Part shown: one piece after another, positions 22,393 to 32,731 of the stretch
Layout: the number at the start of each line of letters is the position of its first letter
Numbering within the stretch: the first letter of the stretch is position 1
Source: Cylindrospermum sp. FACHB-282
GTDB lineage: Bacteria > Cyanobacteriota > Cyanobacteriia > Cyanobacteriales > Nostocaceae
Assembly (NCBI RefSeq): GCF_014697195.1
Contig: NZ_JACJRJ010000002.1
Coordinates: 62,001-126,000 of the forward strand
Direction: 5' to 3'
Length of the DNA stretch: 64,000 nt
Notes under the pieces: generated by a model
What the model was told of the DNA's origin: nothing
The model's input: only the letters and a program-made list of their open reading frames with translations
The model's database searches: none
Made by a program: the position numbers and the translations under genes

Positions 22393-23067
22393 CTAAACGG
22401 TTACTGGTTCTAGCAGCTTGATATTGGAGTAGTTAAACTCAGTTATGGACAGAGCCTCTTGGGCAGGAGTATCGTTAGCGCACTCTTGATACTCTTGCAC
22501 AACCTGCTTGGTCATTATGTAATAGTCGCCAACTTTTTGATATGTGTCGGCGAATTTTAGGACACTATTAACTTGATTCGATTTTGAGTCGCGGAAAACT
22601 GCATCGTAGCGACTTGCAATGTAGCCAGCACCAGTATTGAAGTTTTCGTGGGTATTAATCACTAAAGCCATGCGACCCATTACCCGAATTTCCTGGCAAA
22701 TTTCCTGGTCTCGGATTTTGTAATGAGAATTTATGGAGTCGCCCTGAACCAAAATTTCTACCACACCACTTTTATCTATCTCGCCTAAGATAAACTCAAA
22801 TTTACCATAGGACTGCTGGAAATCGGAGCGTTTGCAGTGGGTAACCATTTCCTGCAACTGGATATAGATACCTTCTTCTACTTCTGCATCCCTAACATCC
22901 GTCACTTTTACGCTCAAGTCGTGGTTAATGCGTATTTTTCCAGTGTAAACTTCATCCCCCTGTAGCAGCTGCACATCTGCACTGTAGCCAGGAAAGTTTT
23001 CGTCCCAAGTGTAACGACTTTCGTAAGCGGTTTGGAATAAAACACCTGCTGTTGTCTGAACTGTCAT
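22393..23067 (-). CDS. DUF3386 family protein
   Basis: 224 residues matching the cyanobacterial and plant DUF3386 family, recognisable by RYTWDENFPGYSAD and the GDYYIMTKQVV region near the C-terminus. Soluble, no signal peptide, mostly beta. Function unknown; the family is nearly confined to oxygenic phototrophs. A single-gene unit. Confidence 0.85.
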   Translation of the reverse strand: MTVQTTAGVLFQTAYESRYTWDENFPGYSADVQLLQGDEVYTGKIRINHDLSVKVTDVRDAEVEEGIYIQLQEMVTHCKRSDFQQSYGKFEFILGEIDKSGVVEILVQGDSINSHYKIRDQEICQEIRVMGRMALVINTHENFNTGAGYIASRYDAVFRDSKSNQVNSVLKFADTYQKVGDYYIMTKQVVQEYQECANDTPAQEALSITEFNYSNIKLLEPVTV

Positions 23068-23171
23068 ATCACAACTTCGACATCACTTTTATTCAGTGTA
23101 GTTGAAGTACCGAGACCTAGAACGTTATCGGTCTGTTTCTACAACCAGACTATTGACATTCTCCCCAACTT

Positions 23172-24962
23172 CTAAAGGTAGGGTTGTTGAACTACCTCGC
23201 TAGAAGAAAACACCACTGGTTGTTGATAGAGTGGGATGGTGAATGTGACTGTTGAGCCAAGTCCTTCCCCTAGACTATAAAAATGCACTTCGCCACCCAT
23301 CGCCTCTACTAGCTTTTGGGATATTGTTAGTCCCAAACCTGTACCGCCGTAATGGCGAGTGCGGGAGCCATCTACCTGAGAGAATAATTGAAATAGTTTA
23401 TCTTGTTTGTCCAGTGAAACACCGATACCAGTATCTGCCACCCGGACTTTTACTATCCCTGGAAATCCCTGGCTGGGTAATTTTGCCTTCCCCTTTTTCA
23501 GTACTAAATCAGCACTGATGGTGACACCACCTTCATGGGTAAATTTGATGGCATTGCCTACCAAATTGAGCATGACTTGTAGCAGCCGCTGATAGTTGCC
23601 TTGGACGATGATTTCATCGGAGATCGCAGGTTGTTGCATCCGGAAGCTCAGTTTTTTCATTTCTGCTTGGGGACGCATGAAGTTTTCTACATCACTAAAT
23701 AGCTCATCTAGACTCACTGGAGAACAAACTATCTCCATTTTGCCTGCTTCGATTTTGGCAATGTCCAAGATATCATTGAGGACATTCAGCAGATGAATTG
23801 ATGATTTGTGAGCGTCTGTCAAAAACTCATTTTGTTCTTCTGGATCGGTGACTGTGCCGTCCAAAATTAACTGCACAAGATTAATTATTCCATTGAGGGG
23901 GGTACGAATTTCATGGGATACATTGGCCAGAAACTCGGTTTTGAGGCGGGAGGCTTCTTCTGCTTTTTGTCTTGCTGCTTCTAATTCTTTATATAAAGTA
24001 GCATGAGCGATCGCAGTTCCCAGCTGATCTGCTATCTCTTTAGCTAGTTCCAGTTCTATTGCTGTCAACTGGTAGCATTCATCTCGCAAATTCCAGGCAA
24101 TCAATCCATTGGCTTGGTCTTGATAGCAAGTAGCTACGACCAAAATTTTCTGCTGCTGAAACTGACCATGGCCAGTCACTTCCATGATGATTGGTTCTAG
24201 GGTTGCCAGGGTCTGAGCAAAGGCAGGCTCAGAACTGATATCTATATCTGAGCCAATCATTGAACTTTGCCCTGGCTGGTGATACTCTGCTATCACCCGC
24301 ACTTTTGAGCTAGAGGGCTGGTAGGGACAGATAATACAACGCTCTAGCTTTAGCGCTTTGCCTAAACTGTCAACTGTTTGCTGCCAAATAATATCTATAT
24401 CTAATGTCCGCCGGATATTGCTGGTAATTTGATTTACCAGTTTTTGGTGTTGCTGCGATCGCATCGCCAACTCTAGTTGTGTAGGCGTTTTTGTTGCCCC
24501 ATTCACTTCTTTGGCGTTGACTTTAGCTTGCAGCAACCGTCCCATCACCAACACTGTAGTCGCAGCGTGACCCAATCGCGGCATGATCGGAGTGATTGCC
24601 AACTCCAACTCAAATAACTCCTGGCAGTAGCTAAACCAACACTGAACCCTTTCCGGCACTAAACTTGTTAAAATCCGCTGCAACCTTTCCAAATAAGTAA
24701 CTTTGTCTACTGGCACAAAGTTCTCATCCGGATTCAGATCCTCAAGTATTTTCTCAGGGTTTAACACCAGGAGTTCGCTGTGCTGCCAATAAAAGGTCAG
24801 ATAGCGCCCTGCCCCATCTTGGGTATATACCAACTCAGCTCCAGAAGTTGGTAATACACCATCATTATTACTGGTAACAGAGTCCAGATTTTGGGGAGAC
24901 AAATTCGGCAATTGGGTATTGGCAGTAATAGTCATTAATCGAGTTGGGTAGACAAATGGCAT
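23172..24962 (-). CDS. GAF-domain sensor histidine kinase
   Basis: 596 residues (a start at Met10, 24935, is possible). The first 160 residues are a cyanobacterial N-terminal domain of unknown role. A GAF domain spans about 180-325, a linker coiled coil 320-340, then HisKA with an intact H box (ANVSHEIRTPLNG) and HATPase with N (NLVGNAIKF), G1 (VADTGIGVS) and G2 (GTGLGLTIS) boxes. No receiver domain or partner regulator is adjacent. Unlike the kinase at 3094 all catalytic residues are present. Ligand of the GAF domain unknown; no chromophore Cys is obvious. Confidence 0.9.
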   Translation of the reverse strand: MPFVYPTRLMTITANTQLPNLSPQNLDSVTSNNDGVLPTSGAELVYTQDGAGRYLTFYWQHSELLVLNPEKILEDLNPDENFVPVDKVTYLERLQRILTSLVPERVQCWFSYCQELFELELAITPIMPRLGHAATTVLVMGRLLQAKVNAKEVNGATKTPTQLELAMRSQQHQKLVNQITSNIRRTLDIDIIWQQTVDSLGKALKLERCIICPYQPSSSKVRVIAEYHQPGQSSMIGSDIDISSEPAFAQTLATLEPIIMEVTGHGQFQQQKILVVATCYQDQANGLIAWNLRDECYQLTAIELELAKEIADQLGTAIAHATLYKELEAARQKAEEASRLKTEFLANVSHEIRTPLNGIINLVQLILDGTVTDPEEQNEFLTDAHKSSIHLLNVLNDILDIAKIEAGKMEIVCSPVSLDELFSDVENFMRPQAEMKKLSFRMQQPAISDEIIVQGNYQRLLQVMLNLVGNAIKFTHEGGVTISADLVLKKGKAKLPSQGFPGIVKVRVADTGIGVSLDKQDKLFQLFSQVDGSRTRHYGGTGLGLTISQKLVEAMGGEVHFYSLGEGLGSTVTFTIPLYQQPVVFSSSEVVQQPYL

Positions 24963-25111
24963 CCCACCGTGGTTATACTAAAGCTGTTTAAATTTTGGCA
25001 TAAAATTTTACAGCTTTTTCATTTCTAGTTGGCTATATTCAGCTTTTCTGGAATCCAGATCAGCAAACTTCACATTTTTTTAATCTTTGGCTAACAGTTG
25101 GATAGATAATT

Positions 25112-25348
25112 TCAATCGTTCCATTCGCCCCGTGGTGGAACAGGTGTACGCACCGGGGTGCGTGTCAGTTCATCATCTCTGGGCACATCACCGCGTAACC
25201 ACTGGCGGATTGCCACCTCGATCACTTTACTAGGATCATTAGTGAGATGCTGAATTTGTTCTATTAACTCAGAGTCCAGGCGGACAGCTATTTCTACCTT
25301 ATCGGCTTGTCTGTGTCCCGGATCGGTAGGTTTTTCTTGCATATTCAT
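25112..25348 (-). CDS. small ribbon-helix-helix protein
   Basis: 78 residues; the strand KVEIAVRLDSELIEQI and the following helix KVIEVAIRQWLRG fit a ribbon-helix-helix DNA-binding fold. The C-terminal 25 residues are Pro/Arg-rich (RTPVRTPVPPRGEW). No toxin gene is adjacent. Probably a small transcription factor; target unknown. Confidence 0.65.
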   Translation of the reverse strand: MNMQEKPTDPGHRQADKVEIAVRLDSELIEQIQHLTNDPSKVIEVAIRQWLRGDVPRDDELTRTPVRTPVPPRGEWND

Positions 25349-25869
25349 GGGTTTAGATGCTCTGAAATTGTTTTGTCCAAAGCTCTGTCAAGCGTCTATA
25401 TTCATGATTCGGGCTATTTAGCTGACAAATATGAAAGAGTACAGTTACATAGTTCCCCGAAATAGTACCAAAGTAACACTTCTTCAAGTTTCAAGTGGCA
25501 ATTTTCATATAAATCGCTAGACAATAGCTTCTTTAGACATTTTGTCAGTACATCAGAGGTTTTGGGTAATTATCGATGGTAATTGTCCCTGATCTCTACA
25601 TATACTTTAAGTTATATTTATTGTACGCTCCTGGCTGATGAATACCAGCAGCTATAAATAGACTTTCATAAAATTCTTAAAAGTACACCTGTCTCTAGAG
25701 TCAGTTATTAAAGAGTCAATATTTATTAATTTTTCTGAACACTGCCGCTAGTCCCCAGAGGTGGTTCTGAGTTCTCTATCTTTCTCTGGCAGCGTCTTGG
25801 CAAAGAAAGCATTAAAATACATTAAGTAAATTGCTTTCACTTTGGTTGCTGCTTTAGCACAAATAGTAT
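25349..25869. other. divergent intergenic region upstream of lepA
   Basis: 521 bp between the RHH gene and lepA. Promoters for both are expected. I see no ORF, repeat or known riboswitch. Confidence 0.4.
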
Positions 25870-27681
25870 ATGACTGACGTTCCCGCAGTTCGCATTCGCA
25901 ATTTTTGTATTATCGCTCACATTGACCACGGGAAATCAACCCTCGCCGATCGCTTACTACAAGCCACTGGCACTGTAGAAAGCCGACAAATGAAGGAACA
26001 GTTTCTCGACAATATGGATCTGGAACGGGAGCGCGGCATTACAATTAAGCTGCAAGCTGCCCGGATGAACTACACAGCTAAAGATGGTCAGCAGTATGTT
26101 CTCAACTTAATTGATACTCCTGGTCACGTAGATTTTTCTTATGAAGTGTCACGCTCTCTGGCTGCTTGTGAAGGGGCACTGTTGGTGGTAGATGCTTCCC
26201 AAGGTGTGGAAGCACAAACTTTGGCGAATGTGTATTTAGCGCTGGAGCATAACCTAGAAATTATCCCAGTTTTGAATAAAATCGATTTGCCGGGGGCAGA
26301 ACCAGAGCGGGTAATCGGCGAAATTGAAGAAATTATTGGTCTAGATTGCAGTGGTGCAATTCTGGCTTCTGCTAAAGAAGGACTGGGGATTGATGAGATT
26401 TTAGAAGCAGTTGTTGATCGCATACCGCCACCATCTAATACAGTCAATGAACGCTTACGGGCGTTAATTTTTGATAGCTACTATGATAGTTACCGAGGGG
26501 TAATTGTCTATTTCCGGGTGATGGATGGCACAGTCAAAAAAGGCGATCGCATCCATTTGATGGCATCAGACAAAGAATATGAAATTGATGAGTTGGGTGT
26601 ACTCTCTCCTACCCAAAAGCAAGTTGAAGAACTGCACGCTGGAGAAGTAGGCTATTTAGGCGCATCAATTAGAGCTGTAGCCGATGCACGGGTGGGAGAT
26701 ACAATTACCCTAGCTAACGCCCAAGCTGCCGCAGCTCTGCCTGGTTACACCGAAGCTAACCCAATGGTCTTTTGCGGGATGTTCCCCATTGATGCAGACC
26801 AATTTGAAGACTTGCGGGAAGCCCTAGAAAAGCTCGAACTCAACGATGCGGCCCTACACTACGAACCAGAAACTTCTAGCGCCATGGGGTTTGGCTTCCG
26901 TTGCGGGTTTTTGGGGTTACTGCACATGGAAATAGTCCAAGAACGGTTAGAGCGAGAGTACAACCTAGATTTAATCATTACAGCCCCTTCGGTGGTTTAC
27001 AAAGTAATCACCATCAAAGGAGAAGAACTGTACATTGATAATCCCAGCCGCTTACCCTCACCTAACGAACGCGAAAGAATCGAGGAACCCTACGTCAAAG
27101 TAGAAATGATTACGCCAGAAACCTACGTTGGCTCTTTAATGGAGTTGTCGCAAAATCGGCGTGGCATCTTCAAGGATATGAAATATCTTACCCAAGGACG
27201 CACCACACTGACCTACGAGCTACCTTTGGCGGAAGTGGTCACTGACTTTTTTGACCAAATGAAATCGCGATCGCGTGGTTACGCCAGTATGGAATATCAT
27301 CTGATCGGCTACCGTGAAAATCCTTTGGTAAAACTGGATATTATGATTAACGGTGATCCAGTGGATTCTTTGGCGATGATTGTCCACCGAGATAAAGCCT
27401 ACAATGTAGGTAGATCAATGGCTGAGAAGTTAAAAGAACTGATTCCTCGCCACCAATTCAAAGTGCCAATTCAGGCATCTATTGGCAGTAAAGTTATTGC
27501 CAGCGAACACATCCCCGCCTTGCGGAAAGACGTGCTAGCCAAGTGCTACGGCGGTGATATTAGCCGGAAAAAGAAACTCTTACAAAAGCAGGCAAAGGGT
27601 AAAAAGCGGATGAAATCTGTAGGGACAGTGGACGTCCCCCAGGAAGCTTTTATGGCAGTGTTACGCTTAGATCAAAACTAG
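25870..27681 (+). CDS. lepA: elongation factor 4 (back-translocase)
   Basis: 603 residues, the usual LepA length. G1 [14 protein letters not shown]3 DTPGHVDF and G4 NKIDLP are all present in the GTPase domain (about 8-190); domains II, III and V follow, and the LepA-specific C-terminal domain ends with the basic [15 protein letters not shown]. The protein binds stalled ribosomes in the cytoplasm and moves tRNA backwards. Start fits the family ([19 protein letters not shown]). Confidence 0.98.
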   Translation: MTDVPAVRIRNFCIIAHIDHGKSTLADRLLQATGTVESRQMKEQFLDNMDLERERGITIKLQAARMNYTAKDGQQYVLNLIDTPGHVDFSYEVSRSLAACEGALLVVDASQGVEAQTLANVYLALEHNLEIIPVLNKIDLPGAEPERVIGEIEEIIGLDCSGAILASAKEGLGIDEILEAVVDRIPPPSNTVNERLRALIFDSYYDSYRGVIVYFRVMDGTVKKGDRIHLMASDKEYEIDELGVLSPTQKQVEELHAGEVGYLGASIRAVADARVGDTITLANAQAAAALPGYTEANPMVFCGMFPIDADQFEDLREALEKLELNDAALHYEPETSSAMGFGFRCGFLGLLHMEIVQERLEREYNLDLIITAPSVVYKVITIKGEELYIDNPSRLPSPNERERIEEPYVKVEMITPETYVGSLMELSQNRRGIFKDMKYLTQGRTTLTYELPLAEVVTDFFDQMKSRSRGYASMEYHLIGYRENPLVKLDIMINGDPVDSLAMIVHRDKAYNVGRSMAEKLKELIPRHQFKVPIQASIGSKVIASEHIPALRKDVLAKCYGGDISRKKKLLQKQAKGKKRMKSVGTVDVPQEAFMAVLRLDQN

Positions 27682-27725
27682 CTGCTAAAAAAGCCAAAAC
27701 TGGGAACTTTTTACTCCCAGGAGGA

Positions 27726-27765
27726 GAAAGGGGGATTATTGGAGAAATTTCTCCCTTGTCTTTTT
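27726..27765 (+). terminator. probable lepA terminator
   Basis: AAAGGGGG pairs with CTCCCTT across an inner palindrome GGAGAAATTTCTCC, followed by GTCTTTTT. A smaller hairpin (CTGGGA/TCCCAG) lies at 27700-27720. Confidence 0.55.
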
Positions 27766-27807
27766 CTAATACTGAATCTCTGTCAAGCCCAAATCACAGA
27801 TAGTTAA

Positions 27808-27837
27808 AAGCCCGGTTTCTTGAAGAAACCGGGTTTC
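27808..27837. repeat. palindromic hairpin of the Nostoc CCCGGTTTCT family
   Basis: CCCGGTTTCT (27811-27820) and AGAAACCGGG (27824-27833) with a 3-nt loop. Such perfect palindromes are widespread in Nostocales intergenic DNA; it could also act as a terminator. Confidence 0.55.
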
Positions 27838-27977
27838 TGATATAGGTATGCGTAAATCCTAAATGATTGAGAAAAGTGCAGTCAGTTCCATAACCTTGAT
27901 AATCTTTGATCAGATATCGTCTTGCCAAAAAAATTAAAAAATTTTAGATATTTGTAAATCATCAGGGAGTTAAGTCA

Positions 27978-29168
27978 ATGAAGATACTAGTACTGAGTTG
28001 GGAATTTCCGCCAAGGATCGTAGGAGGAATTGCGCGTCATGTGGCTGAGTTGTATCCGGAATTAGTGAAGCTAGGCCATGAAATCCACTTGATCACGGTA
28101 GAGTATGCTCAGGCATCACTGTATGAAGTGGTTGAGGGAGTATATGTGCATCGAGTGCCAGTGTCTTACAGTAACGATTTTTTCCATTGGGTAGTTAACC
28201 TGAATGCGAGTATGGGGCATCACGGTGGTAAGTTGCTTTTGGAGGAAGGCCCGTTTGATTTAATCCATGCTCATGATTGGTTAGTAGGAGATGCAGCGAT
28301 CGCACTCAAACACAACTTTAAAATCCCCTTAATTGCGACAATTCATGCTACTGAACACGGGCGCTATAACGGTATTCACAATGATACCCAACATTATATT
28401 AATAGCAAAGAAAACCTACTAGCTTACAATGCTTGGCGAGTAATCGTTTGTAGCCACTATATGCGACGGGAAGTAGAGCAAGCGTTACACAGTCCTGGGA
28501 ACAAAATTGATATCATTTATAACGGTATCCGCCCAGAAAAAAAACAGCAGCACAAAGATTTTTATGCTCAGGATTTTCGCCGTCAATTTGCCTGTGATCA
28601 TGAAAAAATTGTTTATTACCTCGGTCGCATGACCTATGAAAAGGGTATACCTGTATTGCTTAATGCCGCTCCCAAAATACTCGCTCAAATGGGGGGTAAC
28701 GTTAAATTTGTGATTATTGGTGGCGGAAATACCGACCATCTCAAGCGCCAAGCTGAGGATTTAGGAATTTGGCACAAATGCTATTTCACTGGCTTTCTCT
28801 CCGACGAATACTTAGATAAATTCCAAACTGTCGCCGATTGTGCAGTATTTCCTAGTCTTTATGAACCATTTGGTATTGTTGCCTTAGAAAGCTTTGCTTC
28901 TCGCGTACCTGTAGTAGTTTCTGATGCAGGCGGCTTTCCCGAAGTAGTACAACATACCAAAACAGGTGTGATTACCTGGGCAAACAACTCTGATTCTCTT
29001 GCTTGGGGAATACTGGAAGTGTTGCAAAATCCAGGTTATGGACAATGGCTAGTTGATAATGCTTATGAGGATTTAGGAAGACGCTTTAGCTGGCCGAAAT
29101 TAGCCAAACAAACAGCAGCTGTTTATCAGCGAGTTATGCGAGAGCGATCGCAAGTTGTTTGGTTTTAA
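27978..29168 (+). CDS. glycosyltransferase family 4 protein
   Basis: 396 residues, GT-B fold. The N-terminal domain begins MKILVLSWEFPPRIVGGIARH, as in glycogen/starch-synthase-like GT4 enzymes, and the C-terminal domain carries LGRMTYEKG and EPFGIVALE, the nucleotide-sugar site with the family Glu. No membrane helix. It could make trehalose-, glucan- or exopolysaccharide-related linkages; the acceptor is not known. A leader of nearly 300 bp separates it from lepA. Confidence 0.87.
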   Translation: MKILVLSWEFPPRIVGGIARHVAELYPELVKLGHEIHLITVEYAQASLYEVVEGVYVHRVPVSYSNDFFHWVVNLNASMGHHGGKLLLEEGPFDLIHAHDWLVGDAAIALKHNFKIPLIATIHATEHGRYNGIHNDTQHYINSKENLLAYNAWRVIVCSHYMRREVEQALHSPGNKIDIIYNGIRPEKKQQHKDFYAQDFRRQFACDHEKIVYYLGRMTYEKGIPVLLNAAPKILAQMGGNVKFVIIGGGNTDHLKRQAEDLGIWHKCYFTGFLSDEYLDKFQTVADCAVFPSLYEPFGIVALESFASRVPVVVSDAGGFPEVVQHTKTGVITWANNSDSLAWGILEVLQNPGYGQWLVDNAYEDLGRRFSWPKLAKQTAAVYQRVMRERSQVVWF

Positions 29169-29629
29169 ATTGATTAAATTGTTTTATATGTGACGTTTGG
29201 GACAGCTAATTTTAGCTGTCCTGAGCAAGGCTTGTCTTAGGCAATAAATTAAAAAAATCAAATTCACTTTTTGAAATAAACAGTATTTTTGCTCAATTTC
29301 TATTATATCTTAAATACTTTTTCAAGTCTGCATCAATATTTATTGTAATTCTTAAAAAATGGTTATATACAAAGTGTGATTATCCAAAACACTTGACTAA
29401 AAAATCTGGCCGTGTTTTGTTAGGGTAGAGTCTAAATATAGAGGCTTTATTTCCCATACCTATTACCTCAGGTTATCTAAAACAACTATTTTGGATAATC
29501 TATATTTTGCTACAGAAAATCTACGACCTTTGTTGTTAGATCCTGTCTTTGATCCCCAAATTTAATGAAGTGGAGTTTGAGGATGAAATACAGAAGTGAA
29601 AATTGCAGTTCTATCCAGAGGGCAAGCTG
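29169..29629. other. intergenic region upstream of the cyanophycinase-like gene
   Basis: AT-rich; no gene or repeat recognised. The promoter of the downstream gene is expected here, but no clear hexamer pair was identified. Confidence 0.4.
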
Positions 29630-30619
29630 ATGACAAAGTGGTTCCAGATTGGGGTGGCACTGTTGTTGATTATCGCAGGCTTGCTGGCATTACCTATTGA
29701 AACCAAGGTGAAGCGTTATTTGAAGGGTAACGCTGATGATGTCACTCCCTCCTTAGCTGGCCCTGTCTTTAACTTGGGTGGGGGTGGGCCCGATGTAGAT
29801 GAGGCGATTCAGTGGATGATTAACCAGGTTCGCGGGTGTACTAACTGCGCTACCAAAGTTGATGTTGTAGTTATTCGGGCATCTGGGAGTGATGGCTACA
29901 ATCTACCAATTTACGCCATGAAGGGAGTGGACTCGGTGGAAACACTCTTTATTAACAACAGAGATGATGCTAACAAACCTGAAGTGCTCGATAAGGTGAA
30001 GAAAGCCGAAGTGATTTTCTTTGCTGGTGGCGACCAATGTAAATACATCCGCAACTGGAAAAACACTAAGCTAAAGGCTGCCGTCGAGTCAGTTTACAAA
30101 AGAGGTGGTGGTATTGGTGGCACCAGCGCGGGTGCAATGATCCAAGGTGATTACATCTTTAATGCCTGTGAAAACAGCGTTGATGCTAGGGATGCACTTG
30201 AAGATCCCTACCGGAATATTACCTTTACTTACAACTTTTTCACATGGAAGAATCTCAACGGCACCATCGTAGATACACACTTCGATAAGCGTGAAAGAAT
30301 GGGTCGTTTGATGGCTTTCATTGCTCGTCAGATTAAGGACGGTGTATCGAGTAGCGCTTTAGGGATAGCGGTGAGTGAAGGTACTTCGATAGTTGTAGAT
30401 AAAAACGGTTTGGCTAAAGTTATGGGTAAGGGTTCAGTTTATTTTGTACTTGGTGATCACAAGCCAGAAGTATGCGAACCCAGAACTCCGCTGACTTTTT
30501 CTAACTACAAGATTTGGAAAGTTAGGAGTGGTGGCACATTCAACTTGAAAAATAGACCGATATCAGGGTATTACCTCAGGAGTGTTAAGCGGGGACGGAT
30601 CAACTCAAATCCCTATTGA
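29630..30619 (+). CDS. cyanophycinase-like peptidase S51 protein, membrane-anchored or secreted
   Basis: About 329 residues from the ATG at 29630 (GAGGG upstream); the frame itself opens 9 codons earlier at a TTG. Residues 7-22 are a hydrophobic N-terminal segment: signal peptide or anchor. The peptidase S51 core shows the nucleophile elbow GGTSAGAM (Ser near 166) and the THFDKRERMGRL signature. Cyanophycinases cut multi-L-arginyl-poly-L-aspartate to beta-Asp-Arg dipeptides. An exported form would act outside the cell, unlike the cytoplasmic CphB, so the substrate may differ. No cyanophycin synthetase gene is adjacent. Confidence 0.82.
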   Translation: MTKWFQIGVALLLIIAGLLALPIETKVKRYLKGNADDVTPSLAGPVFNLGGGGPDVDEAIQWMINQVRGCTNCATKVDVVVIRASGSDGYNLPIYAMKGVDSVETLFINNRDDANKPEVLDKVKKAEVIFFAGGDQCKYIRNWKNTKLKAAVESVYKRGGGIGGTSAGAMIQGDYIFNACENSVDARDALEDPYRNITFTYNFFTWKNLNGTIVDTHFDKRERMGRLMAFIARQIKDGVSSSALGIAVSEGTSIVVDKNGLAKVMGKGSVYFVLGDHKPEVCEPRTPLTFSNYKIWKVRSGGTFNLKNRPISGYYLRSVKRGRINSNPY

Positions 30620-30667
30620 TCAATAATGCAAAATGGAAAGATTGAATTCTTCATTTTGAATTGATTT

Positions 30668-31834
30668 CTACACCAGAGTGGTTTGCTTGCGTAAACTTTC
30701 AATAGTAGAAATTGCCTGTTGTGCGACTTTGTCAATTTCTTCTGGGGTGTTGAAACGTCCAATACCAAAGCGTACCGAGGCATAAGCTAGCTGTGGTGAG
30801 TGTCCCAGTGCTGTGAGAACATGAGAGGGTGAAGTGTTTGCCGAGGTGCAAGCAGAACCAGAAGACACTGCCATTACTGGTTGTAATCCGAGGGACAGCG
30901 CGGCACCATCCACCCCCTCAACACTGATATTCAAGTTTCCCGCTAGTCGTTGGGTAGGATCTCCGTTGAGATTAACTCCCCCCAAGCTTGAAAGCTGTAA
31001 CCATAATCTTTGCCTAAGTTCCATTAAGCGTTGGTTTTCTTTTGCTTGTTCTACTAAAGCGATTTCTACAGCTTTCCCAAAACCGACAATTTGCGGTGTA
31101 TACAAAGTCCCAGAACGCATGCCTCGCTCATGTCCACCACCATGCATCTGGGGAGCAATTTGGACTCTGGGGTTGCGCCTGCGGACGTATAGGGCCCCGA
31201 TGCCTTTCGGCCCGTATATTTTATGTGCCGTCATGGACAGCAAATCAATATTCATGCCTTGCACATCGAGAGGAATTTTACCAATTGCCTGAGCTGCATC
31301 TGTGTGAAATAGGATTTGGCGATCGCGGCAAATTTCCCCAATTTTTTCTAAGGGCTGTAATACACCAATTTCATTATTTGCCGCCATCACTGATACTAAA
31401 ATTGTCTCAGGACGCAAAGCTTTTTCTAACTCAGTTAAATCAATCAGTCCATCTTGTTGAACTGGGAGAATTGTAATTTCAAAACCAAGGGTTTTTAAAT
31501 ATTTGCAAGGGTCAAGAACTGCACTATGTTCTGTGGCAACAGTAATAATATGCTGACCTTTGGAAAAATAAGTTTCAGCAACACCTTTAATAGCTAAGTT
31601 ATTAGCTTCTGTTGCGCCACTGGTAAAAACAATTTCTTCTGGTGTGGCGTTAATAGCTGCTGCTAGAATTTCCCGCGTTTGTCTCACAGCCGCTTCTGCT
31701 TCCCAACCGTAAACATGATTATTACTGGCTGGGTTGCCAAAGTTTTCTGTGAAGTAGGGAATCATGGCAGCTAGTACCCGTTCATCTACGGGTGTGGTAG
31801 CGTGACAATCGAGATAAATAGGGCGATTAGACAT
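30668..31834 (-). CDS. cysteine desulfurase (IscS/NifS family)
   Basis: 388 residues, PLP-dependent aminotransferase class V. Motifs: YLDCHATTP, TEANNLAI, the PLP-lysine segment MTAHKIYGPKGIG and the catalytic loop SSGSACTSANTSPSHV with its Cys. Supplies sulfur as protein persulfide for Fe-S, thio-tRNA and other cofactors. Group I (IscS-like) because the long Cys loop is present. No nif or isc genes flank it, so it is the housekeeping enzyme; the symbol is left blank since cyanobacteria hold several paralogues. Confidence 0.93.
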   Translation of the reverse strand: MSNRPIYLDCHATTPVDERVLAAMIPYFTENFGNPASNNHVYGWEAEAAVRQTREILAAAINATPEEIVFTSGATEANNLAIKGVAETYFSKGQHIITVATEHSAVLDPCKYLKTLGFEITILPVQQDGLIDLTELEKALRPETILVSVMAANNEIGVLQPLEKIGEICRDRQILFHTDAAQAIGKIPLDVQGMNIDLLSMTAHKIYGPKGIGALYVRRRNPRVQIAPQMHGGGHERGMRSGTLYTPQIVGFGKAVEIALVEQAKENQRLMELRQRLWLQLSSLGGVNLNGDPTQRLAGNLNISVEGVDGAALSLGLQPVMAVSSGSACTSANTSPSHVLTALGHSPQLAYASVRFGIGRFNTPEEIDKVAQQAISTIESLRKQTTLV

Positions 31835-31994
31835 AAGTAATTCAAAATTTGACCTAATTTTTTTAATATGCTGAGAACTTGGTACAGTTCATTTTCTCCT
31901 GGGGAGAAAGTAAATTTATCAGACGCGGTAATACTTTTATTGTATAATATCTGCTTGGCAGTTTTTAAGTGGTGTGATTAAATATCACCAACTT

Positions 31995-32474
31995 TCAATT
32001 AACTGCTAATTCTTGCAATTTTGTTAACACTGCTTGAGCATGACCTTTGGCTTTGACATTGGGCCAAGCATGGGCGATGATTCTATCAGGGGAAATTAGA
32101 AATGTTGAACGAGCTACACCCATATATTCTTTACCCATAAACTTTTTTAAGCGCCAAGCACCATAGGCTTCTGTCAGAATATGTTCTGGGTCACTCAAGA
32201 GGGTGATTGATAAGTTATGTTTATTAATAAATTTGCAATGGGTTTTACCCGAATCTGGGCTAACGCCTAATATTTTGGCTCCTAGTTGGCTGAAGTCTTG
32301 ATATAAGTCGGTAAAGTCTTTTGCTTCTGTGGTACAGCCGGGGGTGTCGTCTTTGGGGTAGAAGTAAAGGATAATCCACTGTCCGCTTAAGTCGCCAAGA
32401 GTAACTAGGTTGTCATTTTGGTCGGGGGTGGAGAAGTCAGGCGCTGGTTGTCCAGTTTGGGGAATATTGGTCAT
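31995..32474 (-). CDS. bcp: BCP/PrxQ-type peroxiredoxin lacking the nearby resolving Cys
   Basis: 159 residues, thioredoxin fold. The peroxidatic Cys47 lies in PKDDTPGCTTEAKDF. In classical PrxQ a resolving Cys follows at +5; here the residue is Lys, so it is a 1-Cys BCP subtype or uses an external thiol. Reduces H2O2 and alkyl hydroperoxides in the cytoplasm. The downstream cysteine desulfurase is 160 bp away on the same strand and may or may not share a transcript. Confidence 0.92.
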   Translation of the reverse strand: MTNIPQTGQPAPDFSTPDQNDNLVTLGDLSGQWIILYFYPKDDTPGCTTEAKDFTDLYQDFSQLGAKILGVSPDSGKTHCKFINKHNLSITLLSDPEHILTEAYGAWRLKKFMGKEYMGVARSTFLISPDRIIAHAWPNVKAKGHAQAVLTKLQELAVN

Positions 32475-32731
32475 GATGGGATTTTTAGAGATTGGGGCTT
32501 GAGTATTGTAGCGAGATATTGCACTTTGCCACTACAAGGTTTTTTTGTCTCACCCAGAGGCGCAAAACTGATATCCCGGAAGAAAATTAGCAATCAGGGC
32601 GATCGCACATTTTCATCATTTATGACTATAAAAAAGTTATTTCCACCTCAAAAGAGCGATCGCAAAAGTGAAAGTGAAAATGCGATGATAATGTGGTTTC
32701 ACTTCGTCCATTCTCATCCTGCCAAAGTCCC